Part shown: positions 13,198 to 25,628 of the stretch, in pieces
How the letters are laid out: each line of letters starts with the position of its first letter
Numbering within the stretch: the first letter of the stretch is position 1
Assembly: GCA_037783415.1 (NCBI GenBank)
Contig: JAZGTN010000192.1
Span: forward strand, 248,001-312,000
Reading direction: 5' to 3'
Length of the DNA: 64,000 nucleotides
Origin: Leptasterias polaris
Taxonomy: Eukaryota; Echinodermata; Asteroidea; Forcipulatida; Asteriidae
Notes under the pieces: model-generated
The model's database searches: none
The model's input: only the letters and a program-made list of their open reading frames with translations
What the model was told of the DNA's origin: nothing
Made by a program: the position numbers and the translations under genes

Positions 13198-13906
13198 ATG
13201 TCTATCTAACTACGCATTGTTCCAAAACCTATTTCTGATGAAAATAGTTTATAACAAATTTTGAAGAATAAACAGATAGGATAGTTCTACCTCACTACTC
13301 AGAAATTATTGAAACGAGACAGGCTTTCATTTCAAGGGGATCCCCTTAACAGTGTTGTAATAAACTCTAGCAATGAACGTTATTGGTTTCAGCGACATGC
13401 ATGGAAAATCATATGCATCCTCCATGTATATTATATATGGAGGTTGATATATACACACAGGTTCTTAATTGGCCGGTTGGAAAAACAAAAGCCTTAATAT
13501 AGCTAACTTATTTACATCAGAACTGTCACGCAAGGCCCGACAGCGAGTCTGGGGTACCAACCTACATTTCATAGAGTACATGTGTTACTGGACAGTCTCA
13601 GAAGCTATCTTCTTTGATTAAATCCATCCCATCCAGTTCCTTACAAGTGATAAGTCAGTAGGATGGACATGCATACATCATTAATCAGTTTGAATTACAA
13701 CAATGATACCACCACCCTGTGAACATTTAAAAGAAAACCAATTTTTTTATACATTTGGTATATTTTTCCTCTAAACATTAAAACTGTAGGCCTATACGTT
13801 TGGTTTTTGGAACCATTCGGTTGTTTTAATCCTATATAAATGTAGATATATATCAAAAAACTAACCTTTAAAAATTCCAGGAAGAACAATCTGTAATTGG
13901 AATACA

Positions 13907-13947
13907 CAATCTGAGAAACGTTTCAGGCAGAAACGTTTCTCAGATTG
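13907..13947. repeat. perfect 18-bp hairpin
   Basis: CAATCTGAGAAACGTTTC and its exact complement are separated by AGGCA. The arms include the palindrome GAAACGTTTC. It resembles the hairpin at 45946-45982 in starting with CTGAGAAA. It is too short for a typical animal microRNA precursor. Confidence 0.85.
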
Positions 13948-16900
13948 AAATGTTTTTGACTTCTACTCTCTATAAACCACATAACCTTTGAAGGGAGTTG
14001 TTTCTGAAAGTGTTATACATTATCAAGTTGCAGTGCTCCTTAATCTTAACAAGTAAGATTTTTTGTCGTTACTTTTTTTGAGTAATTACCAAAGGTTTAA
14101 CCTCCCTAAAAGTATAACTTTTCAATACAACAGTTCCCAGAGCCTTTAATAAAAAAGTAAAAATACTGTGGCTAACTGATGAGGGCCTCTGACCTTAGAA
14201 AAATGGTTTTTCCCATGTTCCAAACTTGCAATATAATCGGTGGGTAAATGAATGTTAATGATGGAGATTGACTGAGACACCTTGAATGTATCAGGGCCAA
14301 GTGCCCCTGGGCATAAATACAAGTTTCATCAATTGCATGAAGGTTATTTTCGTTCACCAGGATTGTCATTGTTATTGAGTCGCACTAGCCTCCCAGTTAA
14401 CAAACCTGGCAGTAGAAAACAAATCTTCCCAACTTCACCATTTCATCACCCAACAATAGCCTGTACCACAGAATGCAAGTATTTTAATACACACAAAGAA
14501 TTGTTCCAGCCTATGGAACCTGACTAAAGTAAATACCTACATCTATCAAAAATCACTTTTATGTAGGCCAGTAACTCAATCTCCTTGATGTAAACCGTGG
14601 CTGGGTTCACCATTGAGAGGAGATCAGCCTTATGGCCACCACTGAGTGTGATGCTTTTATCCTTAACTGAACCTAGAACTTGATAACAAGGTACAACATG
14701 TCTCTGCTGAACAATTGATGAAAAGGTTTAGATTATGGACAGACAGCACTGGATAAAGGTTTACAACTATTGGCGGTGCCAGTGACTGCCAGTGTGATAA
14801 GTCATTTTATATGGTCGGAGATATGAGCTACAAGTATCTCTCTCAGGGGAAAGACTGTAATTTGTGCTCTTGGTAAGTTGAACAGCCACCCCCCCCCCCC
14901 CCAACAAAATTTGATCACTTCTATGGAACTTTTGGGAAGTGTTTAAAAAGCTAAGTTTATAAGGAAAACAAAAAAGCATTTGCTCTTCCCTTGAAATGGT
15001 TTAATGTCACCATAGTGTGGTGAAAAGAAAGTAGTTCCTATAGTTAAGCATTATTTGTTTTACACATATGCAATGACCTGCAAAATTTATGCAATCACAA
15101 ATGTGCACTGCCCTGCTCCTTTATGAATGTAGGTATACTGATGACAACATTTGGCCAAGCTGAGTATATGGTGCCGTAACTAATCTATGCTTAAAACATG
15201 GGAAATAGTAATTATAAACTGACACATTTACCCAACAAAAGCTTGCAATCAATTAAACTACCTGAAATTGCATTGGTCACCATCCTGCACCTACTCATAG
15301 CCTGGTACATAAACATGTAGTTCAATATTTCCACAGACACCCATCTGCGATTTAAGTCCAGGCTTACCAGAGGATCCTTCATCAGCTGTTAGGATGATTG
15401 AGTGACAGTCCATGAGGTGGATCAACCCTAGGGCTGATGAATAACTATTGTCTCAGCTCACTCAAGGCCAAACCAAGGGGGTTGGCAGGATAGTTCAACC
15501 ATAGAGGTTCAACTCAGAGATACTTCCATGCTTCAACATTGTGTGGCCACAACAGGGGGCAGTAAGATCCTACCTACAGTTTCATTGCTCTCATTGCTTC
15601 TTCAGGCAGGATTAGGACATCCTTGGACTTCAAAATGCTTCTTCTCCACAACCCTCAATGCCTTCAAGATCTGCTGTGCCAGCAATTACATCAGATCACA
15701 TAGGTTCACAAAGAAGTCCTAGCCCTAGTTGCATGTTCCTCTTTGTTGTGTCCATTGGCAAGGAAGTGTGACAAATAAGGACAAAGGCAATTTGCTCTAA
15801 ATTGTCATTCTGTTTGGACTGAATTGGATGAAATGTGACAAGGGTGGCTGACCACATACAAGCGAAGTTACTGACTACTTGGTAATCTTTCAAAAGAGGA
15901 AATGCTTACATGTTAGACAGTTGCTTAGAATTATTGGGGTTGTACCACGTTGAACAACCTGTCTTGCCTGGATTGCATACAGACTTTTACCGAAGAATCT
16001 TGAAAGTAAACCTACCAGCAGTATCAGTATCAAGACACAAAGTTCAACCATTCAATTGAATACAAGTCTGAAAGAGATCTGACTGGCATCACCAAGCAAA
16101 AGAATATGTGACTACCAACGATAAATCAAGGATTGTCAATAGTCTTCACTGTATTGAAGGTGAGTACCTTTGCATGCTGTAGAAATTTTAACTGTGAAGA
16201 ATGGACTGCATCCAACTGTCAATAACTGTACAATAAAAAATACATCACAGAAATTTGCTGTGCATTGTGCAATGCCTGGTGACATGCACAAACTGCTATG
16301 CAATATATATCAGGATAAAATATATGTTGAAGTAGCATGGATTTCCCCCACTTGTGGCTATTTAGGAATATTATCTCACAAGTTGCATCATGTATAGTAT
16401 TATGCACAAGTCCTTCACTTGCAGTCAGTTTGTTTTTCTCAACGTGTCTGAACAGGCAGTAAGACCTTTGCCTGGTGGCCTATTTAGTCCTTACTACCAA
16501 CAGTGCAATATTTGCACAAGATATAAACAATATTGTCAAGTATAATTTGTCTAGGATCTTTAATATAAAAACATATCGTAGTTATTAGACTTGATCTACA
16601 TGTTGTCAACTCTAAAAATAGTACAGATTTCCTGAACTTTTTGGGAGTATGATACATACAGTGTACTACTGTGTATCTACTCAATGATTAAGACACACAT
16701 AGTGAAGTGTTGCAGTTACACCATCTTTAGAATTCTTTCCAAGTTAACTATCAACTTCCTCCAAAAAGATCAAAATGACCTTTGATATGACCCCGAGTTG
16801 TGCCATCCCACTGGTCAGCAAGGATTGTTTGGGAGATAATATCGGTAGTGGTGGATTACTGTCCAGAGAGTCACTCACCCAAGACGATGAATGAAGAGGG

Positions 16901-16998
16901 TATAAATATTTAGGAGATCAACCTCTTATTACTTTCATCCTTGGAACATAAATATCGTCTGTTTTATGGCTGGCTGCATTTTCAGCACTGTGAGCACA

Positions 16999-17046
16999 AG
17001 GTAAGAAATACACTAGGTAAGAAATACACTAGGTAAGAAATTCACT
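16999..17046. repeat. 16-mer in three copies
   Basis: AGGTAAGAAATACACT is repeated three times head to tail, the last with one change. It reads like repeated splice donors (AGGTAAGA) but no exon is seen. Confidence 0.85.
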
Positions 17047-17217
17047 CTTCTTAATTGTCTTACTAATATTTCACATTTGTGACTTGTAAACTCAAAAACA
17101 TTATTCTTCAAGAAAAGGCACTTTAGTAGAGATATGATTTAAACATTATTTATCTAGTACATTATCTACTACATTATTGAGTACATTGATTTATTGTTAC
17201 GTGCTTCAGCACATGTA

Positions 17218-18522
17218 GGGTATGTTCAGACAGCGTTAGACCCGACTGGTTTAACTTTACGAGCAGCGGGGGGGGGGGGCAGGGATAAAAATAAAACTAC
17301 CTTGCGTTCAGACAGCTCAAAGTTAAACTCGATACGGTTTATCTTCGGTTTTAAGAGGTCAAACAGCACTGTGACCCAACACAACAACATCCGGTTTATT
17401 CACAAAAAGCACACACATGTCCCTGTCTAAATAGTGTTTAGTGACAGCAACAGCGCACGCTGGCAACTTTCAAAACTTGCAGTCTGTTTTTTTATAACAG
17501 GATTTTTAAAACTGAGCTGGTGTTAAATACCTCGCATTTTTAGATATTGTGTTTTTTCCCAATGTCCAGATGCCATTCGATCGTCCCCGAAGTGTCACAA
17601 TGCGTCGTTTCGTCCGCTATCCTTTTTTTTTCCACAGGATATCGGCACTGCAAACACTGCAAAATGCGCAATAATTTCCCATGTTTAAACTCCTTATACA
17701 CAGCCATTTTGCATGATATTCTTCCTTGTATTTCTGCTGGCATTTCTACGTCTTGTGGTCATGACTTTCAACGGTTGTTTTCACAATCAACTTCGTTGTG
17801 GATCAATGTACACATGTACTGACTGCATGTATACAGATCACGTGCGTGAAGGTATTTCTGCCAGGCACACACTAACGAATTCTTCTATTGGTTGATGAGT
17901 AGGACACAGATATTATTGGCCAATAGGAAAATTCGTTATGAGCTATATGTTTTAATAGGGGGAAATGGCAATCTGGGTGCTGAGATTTGACACGTGTGGG
18001 ACTGGACTGATGTCGGGAGACTGGTGCATTTTTCGTGATCTGTAGAATTCTGGATACTCCTCAATTCACCATCCGGTCATTTCGTTTATTGACGTGATGA
18101 TTTTCAAGCAGGAATCAAACTGACATGGCTGAAAATGTAGCGTTATTATACACGATCGTATTCATACCGATCTTGATAAAAACAGACCTAAATAACAGGT
18201 GAGCAAAACGAAAATAACCCAAACGAAAGACGCACGCTTTCCGATCTCATTTCGACGTGTTCATTGAGGCTGCGTACGGAGGTCAGTGGGCCATCTGTTG
18301 TAACCAGTTAAACCGGATGTTGTCATTTTTATTCTGTCCACACGCCGTGTTAAAAGATAAACCCGAACTGGTTTAGACTTAGACCGTCCCGCTGGACGGT
18401 CTAAGTTTTGGGGTTTAGACCTGATCCGGTCTAATTTTGTTTGCGTTCAGACGCAAAAGAGTTGAACCAGAACCGGTCTAAGTTGAGTTAGACCAACTTT
18501 AGTACTGTGTCTGAACGACCTC
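17218..18522. mobile_element. element D: 1.3-kb inverted-repeat DNA transposon
   Basis: The ends GGGTATGTTCAGACA and TGTCTGAACGACCTC are inverted relatives, and GTA flanks both sides (17215-17217, 18523-18525) as a 3-bp duplication. GTTCAGAC recurs inside (near 17304 and 18443). It contains an inner hairpin with CCAAT-type arms (17873-17891 and 17920-17938) and an ATGGCTGAAAATG start (18125) whose 25-codon frame runs into GTGAGC, as in a first coding exon. No transposase domain is seen. It is probably a non-autonomous PIF/Harbinger-like element. Confidence 0.65.
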
Positions 18523-20098
18523 GTATAAATCATTCCATAACATGTGAAGAGGTTCCTATTTGACAAACAATAAGTTTTTGAAAGAGCCTTGTTTCAGTAT
18601 GACAAATCTGAACAATTATATATATTTTTGTTAATTCTTTATTTTCCCCCAATAGATAGACACTAATTATGTAGTTCAGTGGCACATACAAAATTAATAT
18701 TACGGCAAATTATTGATGTGATCTCAAAAATGGACAAAATTATTTATAGATTTACAGTGCACAACAAAAGAGGTCATGATGTCCAGACAAAAATCTTGGG
18801 GGGGGGGGGTAGGGGGCTGATAAATGATTTAGCGTGTGCAGCCTATTCATTTTCCTCCTTACACAAGTACTTCAACGAACCACATAAACCATACATGCTT
18901 AATTTGCTGCAACAAGCTTTGGGCAATTTCCCCGATATAATTAGCAGGGTAGAAATCTTAACATGGCATGGCACAGATGCAGAAGTAACCACACACTAAT
19001 CTCATTCTTCCTGCCATCCATTAAACATGCAGCCATTTTGTCTCTGATGGAATTTCATTGGCTTAAAGTTTACTTAGGAAGCCCAGATTACTTGTAAACC
19101 GGAGCTGTGGGCAGCTGTCCCTTTGCCCCCCAACATACTGTAAAATCGGGATAGAGGAGTTCATGGTAACACTAACAGAGAAACAAACCCAGTAATGTAG
19201 GATAAATTAGATGGATCCGTGATAGCTGAGAACCTGGTAATTTGCTTTAATACAATGACTCATTTGTGTTTCTTAAGTTCAAACAAACTGAACCTGGAGG
19301 TTTGGGGGAAAAGTCCCTGGGTATTGCGTCATCATCAACACTAAATCAATTCTATTTATATCACTGAATCTAGTGCAGTGATTAAAATATGCCCTAGTCA
19401 GAGATAGTTGTTGTAGGTCTACCTCATAGAAATGATGGCCATCTGGATCAGGCACTGATCATCAACACCACTAACAATGGTCCCATAGGACCAGGGGTAT
19501 GGTCAACAAATAGAACACAACAGTATTTTACATATTTAACAATGGTTCAATAAAAGTTCATGGATGTCCAATGGGAGTTGTGGTGGAGATAGATATAATT
19601 AATTATTATCTGTAGCAGTGGCTGAAGCCTCAGTTATAAATCATTGGACTGTCCCAAATGTCCTCTAGCCTTGGTTGCCTCTGGCTATTACTCTCCCTGT
19701 GGTTTTCAAGGTTGCTGGATACACAAGTTCTTTCCTTAATGTCTCATCACTGTATGCACAACTGGTAAGAATTTTTTCTGCAAAACTATTAAGTATTGTC
19801 TATGGTTCATCATGTGCCCTGTGTTTCTGGTTTCCCATAAACTGATACAGATCTCCATAGAGCTGAAAACTACTCAAACTTCATTTGATTTTAACGAACT
19901 ATCAAAATTTGAACTAGAGATTCAGTTTTTGTTAATTACAAAAACAAGGTGTCCGTGGTGAGTGATTGAATGAATTGGTGATAACATTTTACCTCTGGGG
20001 TGTAATATAAGTTGTAACACCGATTGATGTGAAATGTATTCCTTCATGTAGGCCTACCTGTACAGCACAAATACATACACATTTGCAATCTGACTTCT

Positions 20099-20229
20099 AA
20101 GAAAATGTGCTTGAGAAACATAATTTAAAGTTTGAATGGCCAGGGCAAGGGCAATACACTTGCAACGTGAATTCAAAGAAAATACGCTTGAGAAACATAA
20201 TATAAAGTTTGAGTGGCCAGGGCAAGGTC
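20099..20229. repeat. tandem duplication, period 77
   Basis: AAGAAAATGTGCTTGAGAAA followed by AAAGTTTGAATGGCCAGGGC (20099-20150) recurs at 20176-20227 with few changes. It is a local duplication in non-coding DNA. Confidence 0.8.
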
Positions 20230-20564
20230 GCTTGCACATTAATATGCTATAGTGCATCTTTAATTGTCCTTTTTCGACCAGATGAAAAAGGCAAAATGTT
20301 GTCATGTCTGTGCAAAAGTTTAAGCAACCTGATACAAACATTATGCTGAAATGATCAGTAGTTTTAAAGATATGAATAAGATAAGATATAAAGAAATCTT
20401 CAACTTCAGAAGTCAGTTCAAATCTTGTAAAGGTTCTGTGTAGCGTTTGTCAAGCTCTTAACGACCTATCCGATGATGTGTAGATTGTCAAAATCCGAAT
20501 TATGGTTCATGAGCTATGATTTTTACAAATATTAAACTTTGATTTATTGTAATTCGATACCTGA

Positions 20565-20583
20565 TGACGTCATCATGACGTCA
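20565..20583. promoter_or_regulatory. paired CRE-like palindromes in the composite repeat
   Basis: TGACGTCA occurs twice, 11 bases apart (20565-20572 and 20576-20583). The same position in the other copies keeps one perfect site (21246-21253 and 21583-21590), with the partner changed by one base (TGACATCA at 21257-21264, TGACGTAA at 21594-21601). This is the full consensus for CREB/ATF binding. Whether it is bound is unknown. Confidence 0.4.
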
Positions 20584-21832
20584 TTAGGTTTGTATTGTCT
20601 TGATACTGAGGTTCAACTATCTGATGAGTTTCAATGTTGAATTCAATCTCAATCTTAAGTTATTTCGTAGATAAGCTCCAAAGTTGTTTTTTGAAGGAAA
20701 AAAACGATGGCGATGGCGAACTTCGACCTAGTTTCAATCTTGAGTTATGTTCCAGAGAAGAGTTGCGTGGAAGAAGAAGAAGAAGATGGAGAAGAAAAAC
20801 AAACTAATATTCAGTTTTTGTTTACTACAAAAACAAGGTGTTCGTGGTGAGTGATTGAATGTCACGACAGGTCACGACATTTTACCTTATCAATCCAATG
20901 CTTGGTCCAGAACTTTTCAAAAACTAAACATGAACTTACGGTTTGGACCGGAAGTCGAGGTCAAATAGGGTCACATGTTGATTAGTTTATGAAGACCTTT
21001 CAGATGATGTATAGATTGTAAAAATCCAATGTGTGGTTCAGAAGTAATGATATTTTGAAATATAAAGTTTCAACTTCCGGTTTGAACCGGAAGTCAGTTC
21101 AAATGTTGTAAAGGTTTTGTGTAGCATTTGTCAAACTCTTAACGACCTATCCGATGATGTGTAGATTGTACAAATCCATTCAGTGGTTGAGGAGCTATGA
21201 TTTTTTCAAGTATTAAAATATAATTTAATGTAATTTGATACCCGATGACGTCATCATGACATCATCAAGTGTGTGTCATCTTGATATCAAGGTCCAGCTA
21301 TCTGATGAGTTTCAATGTTGAATTCAATCTCAATCTTGAGTTATTCCGTAGATAAGCTCGAAAGTTGTTTTTTGAAGGAAAAAAACGAAGGCGAACTTCG
21401 ACCTAGGGTAACGACCTGGAAGCTAAGGTCGTACGATTTTGGCGTTAACTTTTCAAACGTTGCCCCAGTCTTGCTCTATCAGATGCCAGACTATGAACAT
21501 CATAGCTTTCTTATTCCTTGAGGTACAGCAAAAAGCAAATGGTCATTTTTCAACTTTAAAAACATTGTAATTCGACACCTGATGACGTCATCATGACGTA
21601 ATGACAACTGTGCCGTCTTCATATTGAGGTTCAATTATCTGATGAGTTTCAAGGTTCAATTCAGTTTCAATATTGAGTTATGTTGCCGAGAAGAGTTCTA
21701 CGTAAGAAGAAGATGGAGAAGAAAAGAAAAAAATCAGAACAAAAACAATAGGTGTTCGTGCTGAATTGCACGAACACCTAAAAACAGAACAATATCAAGA
21801 GGTGTTCGTGCACAAATTGCACGAACACCTAA

Positions 21833-24800
21833 TAAACACAAAGGAAAAATATGGTATTCTCTATGCTATTTAAACAGTAATGTGTCTTTGTAGTTTGCAA
21901 CATCATAAGACTTGTATTTACACTCAACATCATGTACATGTACACAAACTGTACTATAAGGCTTCACATATGCATAAATGTAGGAATTGTTGTTGTAGAG
22001 TGTAAATAAATTTGGTTATAAATACTTGATTAATTACAGATTGCTTTAGTTTTAAGTTTAAGATGCAATGCACTGACCTGATCACTCACACCATGTTCTA
22101 GAATTAAATTATGTTGTTAACATTTTAAACAAGACCACAACTACAAATAACGACTCCAAAATTACACTACCACATACACTACCAGTGTACCACATTGCAA
22201 TTCAGGATATTTATAGGATTTAGGCATGTGGAAATTCATGGAAAACCTTGGGAAGTAGTCTTGTGGATTGGTTTTTCCAACAGGATGTTTGTGTGTCTAG
22301 TGGTCAATAAATGCTCCAATTACATCATAAGTTCCTGTAGTAATTGTAAAACAAACTGTGTATAGCCTAATGAGACTTGCTGGCACAACACCAAAACTAC
22401 GCAGTTGTTGGTATTCTCAAGTTCTGCTGGTCATCAACTTTCAAATGGTATTACTGTCAAACATTACCTCATTCATAACCACTGGATCACAAAAGGGTAG
22501 AATTAAGCTGTTCACAAATATTTTACCAGTCAAGTTTTTATCACCTAAAGCTTAACAAAACAAGTTCAGGCCCAGTGTACAGGATATATTTGTTTTAATA
22601 AAAATCAGCATGTCATTTATGTTATGTATTGTGGTCCTATTGTAACAGATAGTAAGACAACAATAGTGTACACACCCTAGACTAGTAAACAACCACAAGA
22701 CACAGGCCACACATGAGTAATTTAATTACCTTTGTTTCACAAGTGTCTGAAAAAGTTTGAATGTAATTGATTAAATAACAATTTCCAAACTTAAAGGTCA
22801 GAGTCACTCCTGTGCTCGGACCAAAGTTCACCCGTACACGTGTTGGTTACTAATAACCAGAGATCAAAACAAAACAAAACAAACTGTATCTACACTTATC
22901 CTTTAATTATTTTCATGAACTTCACTTGGTTTGCTACTGGAAATCTGAACAGGTCTTTTTGGGGTAGTTTTGTTGTTGTTGTTGTTGTTTTCTTGCTTCT
23001 CTCCATGGATTAAAAAAACAAACATGCACACACACAAACTTGATTTACCAGTATTACCAGGAAAGTAGAACAATGTGAATATTAATAACTAACACCTTGA
23101 GATTTGTGTATAAACAAACAAATGAGTTGTTTTCAGAGGAACTTATAGCTATGTATAAGTTGTACTGTTAACCAAACATGTGGACCAAACACTTTGTGCA
23201 TGTGACTGAATAGTGAAACATCTTACAGGTTCATGAAAACATTTTAGTATTATTGTAAAACCTTTAGCCTAAAGAAGATTTTCCACTTTACCACTAATAT
23301 TGTAATTGCTTCCCACTATAAAAACTGTGGAGGTCAGTTCAACTTGACAACTGGAGTGGTAGCAAACCCTGTGCTGTAGGCCCAGTTGTCAAAATCGTCT
23401 GGCCCTGGTCTGACTGAAAGGGGTACTTTGAAGTTCCCACCAGGTAGGCTGACCATGGGCTGATGAGGTAAGGTGACCCATCTGGTGCCATATGGTCCCC
23501 TGTACAGGTGCGGCCAATTAACCTGGTCATTAGTAATTGTTGAACAAGGCCCAATTATGTGATATCTGTGATGGCTGATTCAATCCAGATGCAAATGGGC
23601 AGATTGTTTTACATTTGTCCAGATTACAAAGTTAGTGCCTGGCTGGAGCACAAAGCATGCATCTACACCAAGCAAGGGTTGGAGTAGAGCTGTTTGCCAA
23701 ATCCTTTAGGGTTCAAGATACTTTTTTTATTAAAATTACGTGCCGTAGCTATAATGTGTCCATATTTTTAGTCCTTACTAAAATACTATAAACGGCCTCG
23801 ACATAAGTTTCGGTACAAACATTGCTGTAGTTCTCATTACCTCAACCTTGAATGAAATTTTGGCTCAAAATTACTGATGGGGACCAATGTGAAGATAGTC
23901 TAACCTTTCAAATGTCAAACTTGCCTACTGGCTGATCTTTTTACATATCACTTATGGTTTCGTGCAAAATGTCTCATGCCAACACGGTCAAAGCAGTAGG
24001 CTCAGTATTCACTACACCACTCTTAAAAAGCCCATTTAAAGGAGCAGTTTGAAAGTGGTTCTGCGATTGGAGAGAACACATCACCATGCAATAGTAAAAC
24101 TCGCATAGCTAACTTGATGGTCATTAACACCCACAGAGTCCCCTCATACAAGGTGCCAGCAGATTGATCACACGGTTGTTTATTCCATAAGCCATGTGCT
24201 CTGTAAATTGTGGCACTAGCTTCCACATGGAGCCATTTCCCATTGCAATTCTGTGATTGATGTAAATTCTACGTGAATGTTGTCTATACCCGCTCAGTTT
24301 TTTTTTGTTAGTAGTATTTCCTGCCCCGGATGAGACTTTACTATCTAGTCACAAATGATGAGAGAGATCCTGAGCATATGAACCTACATCCACATTGCAA
24401 AGTCAAATTCATGTTACGTTTCCCATACACATACACAAGAAACAGATGTAGCCTACTTGATTACTCTTGGAAGTATCTGGCCCACTCCGATCCTACTTTG
24501 CCAGGTTGGAACAGATAAAGTACCGTATGACGTGATACTCACAACTTAGTATTTCTAGCATCAAACTTTTCACAGATTTTTAGACTCATCTACTTTAAAA
24601 TGATGTCCTTCCTATATTTCTTAGAATAAATGTATTTTAAAACTAGACTACTGAAATCAATGTATTTTAAAACTAGATTATTGGAATCATTGTAAACTAT
24701 TTGTAATGTATGCGTCAAAGCACTAAGTTATAACTTCCCTCAAAAAGGGGGGGAAAAATAATAAGCTGTCTTCCATAAATAATGAACCTGAAGCAAACCG

Positions 24801-25092
24801 AGAACAATTGAAGGAATGTATAATTGAATGCTATCCTCCAAACCACACTAGGTCCATGGCAAATAGTAAAAAGGAAATTCACTTAGGCCTATGTTATAAT
24901 GAACAGCTTACAGTATAGATCCAGAGTTCCTGGCAGGACATAATGATGTCATAACTATAGGACAGGTACCACACCCTATCTTCATTGTGGGATTTGTTTC
25001 TGTTGATAGAGCAGTAACTGATTTTAGGCTGTTTAACAAGAATACAGAGGATATAAATTGGTAAGAATCAGCTTTTATTTCATTTTCTAATA
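21833..25092. other. non-coding, simple repeats only
   Basis: A short (GTT)n run occurs near 22972-22988 and a 30-bp duplication at 24631. No supported exon. Confidence 0.6.
24631..24690. repeat. 30-bp tandem duplication
   Basis: TGTATTTTAAAACTAGA is present in two adjacent 30-base units with few changes. Confidence 0.8.
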
Positions 25093-25626
25093 AAGCCGTG
25101 TTCGCACTGGATTAATGTTTTACCGAGACAGTGGTTAACATTCCAAAAGGGGAAACTTACCACCGTCCGCACTTGGATTAATGACGTGGGTAAACTAACC
25201 GACGCGATCGGTAAAACACATACCGACTAACTTAAGACAAACACAAGAGGGTGCTATCGCAGTTACCTTTGACCGGGGTGCATGACAGCGAGAATGCAAT
25301 GAGTGCAAGCCGAGCTTCCGTCCGTGTAAACAATTGCGTATGTACGACGTGTCACCACACGATCACGTGGTAGATAGGGGGACCGGATGTGGCTTTTTAC
25401 CGGGACGGCTTTTACCCTGATCGCGTCCGCACTGGACTTTTCGGCTCGGTTAAACTGACCTGGTCAATTTAACCGGGCAGACGTGGGTCGGTTAAACTAC
25501 CCATTCGGGTCGGGTAAGTTACCTGGGAAGGAAACTTCCTGGGCTGTTCGCATTGGACTTAAAATGGTTAAGTTACCCATTTGCTCGGTTAGTTTACCCA
25601 AATTAAGTCCAATGCGAACAGGGCTT
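25093..25626. mobile_element. element C: inverted-repeat DNA transposon (MITE)
   Basis: The 534-bp element begins AAGCCGTGTTCGCACTGGA and ends TCCAATGCGAACAGGGCTT. TA lies on both sides, or alternatively TAA/TTA if the ends are drawn one base further in. The word CGCACTGGA recurs inside (near 25170, 25427 and 25549), as do GGTTAAAC-type words. No coding sequence is seen. The superfamily is uncertain. Confidence 0.7.
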
Positions 25627-25628
25627 TA

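Larger units (their letters stand above)
8202..17214. other. non-coding with scattered simple repeats
   Basis: Apart from the hairpins, tandem units, tRNA-like fragment and G/C runs listed separately (also C14 at 14889-14902), nothing is recognised. Codon patterns do not suggest exons. Confidence 0.6.
19921..21832. repeat. composite repeat with direct copies, CRE-like palindromes and terminal hairpins
   Basis: The region is built from diverged direct copies. TTCAGTTTTTGTT plus AAGGTGTYCGTGG occurs at 19921-19971 and 20810-20860. A unit of about 315 bases occurs at 20411-20731 and 21092-21406 (period 681), with a partial copy at 21562-21722. A shorter related segment lies at 20940-21085. The right end holds two hairpins built on GGTGTTCGTGC (21749-21780 and 21800-21830). 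The same word occurs near the left end. It may be one old transposon, possibly Helitron/Helentron-like given the hairpins and the following CTAA; the class is not established. Confidence 0.6.

Noticed and set aside
13907..13947. microRNA precursor
   Set aside because: The stem is only 18 bp and perfect with a 5-base loop, too short for an animal pre-miRNA.
20411..21722. CRISPR-like array
   Set aside because: Repeat units are long and diverged with no uniform short repeats or spacers, and the DNA is eukaryotic.
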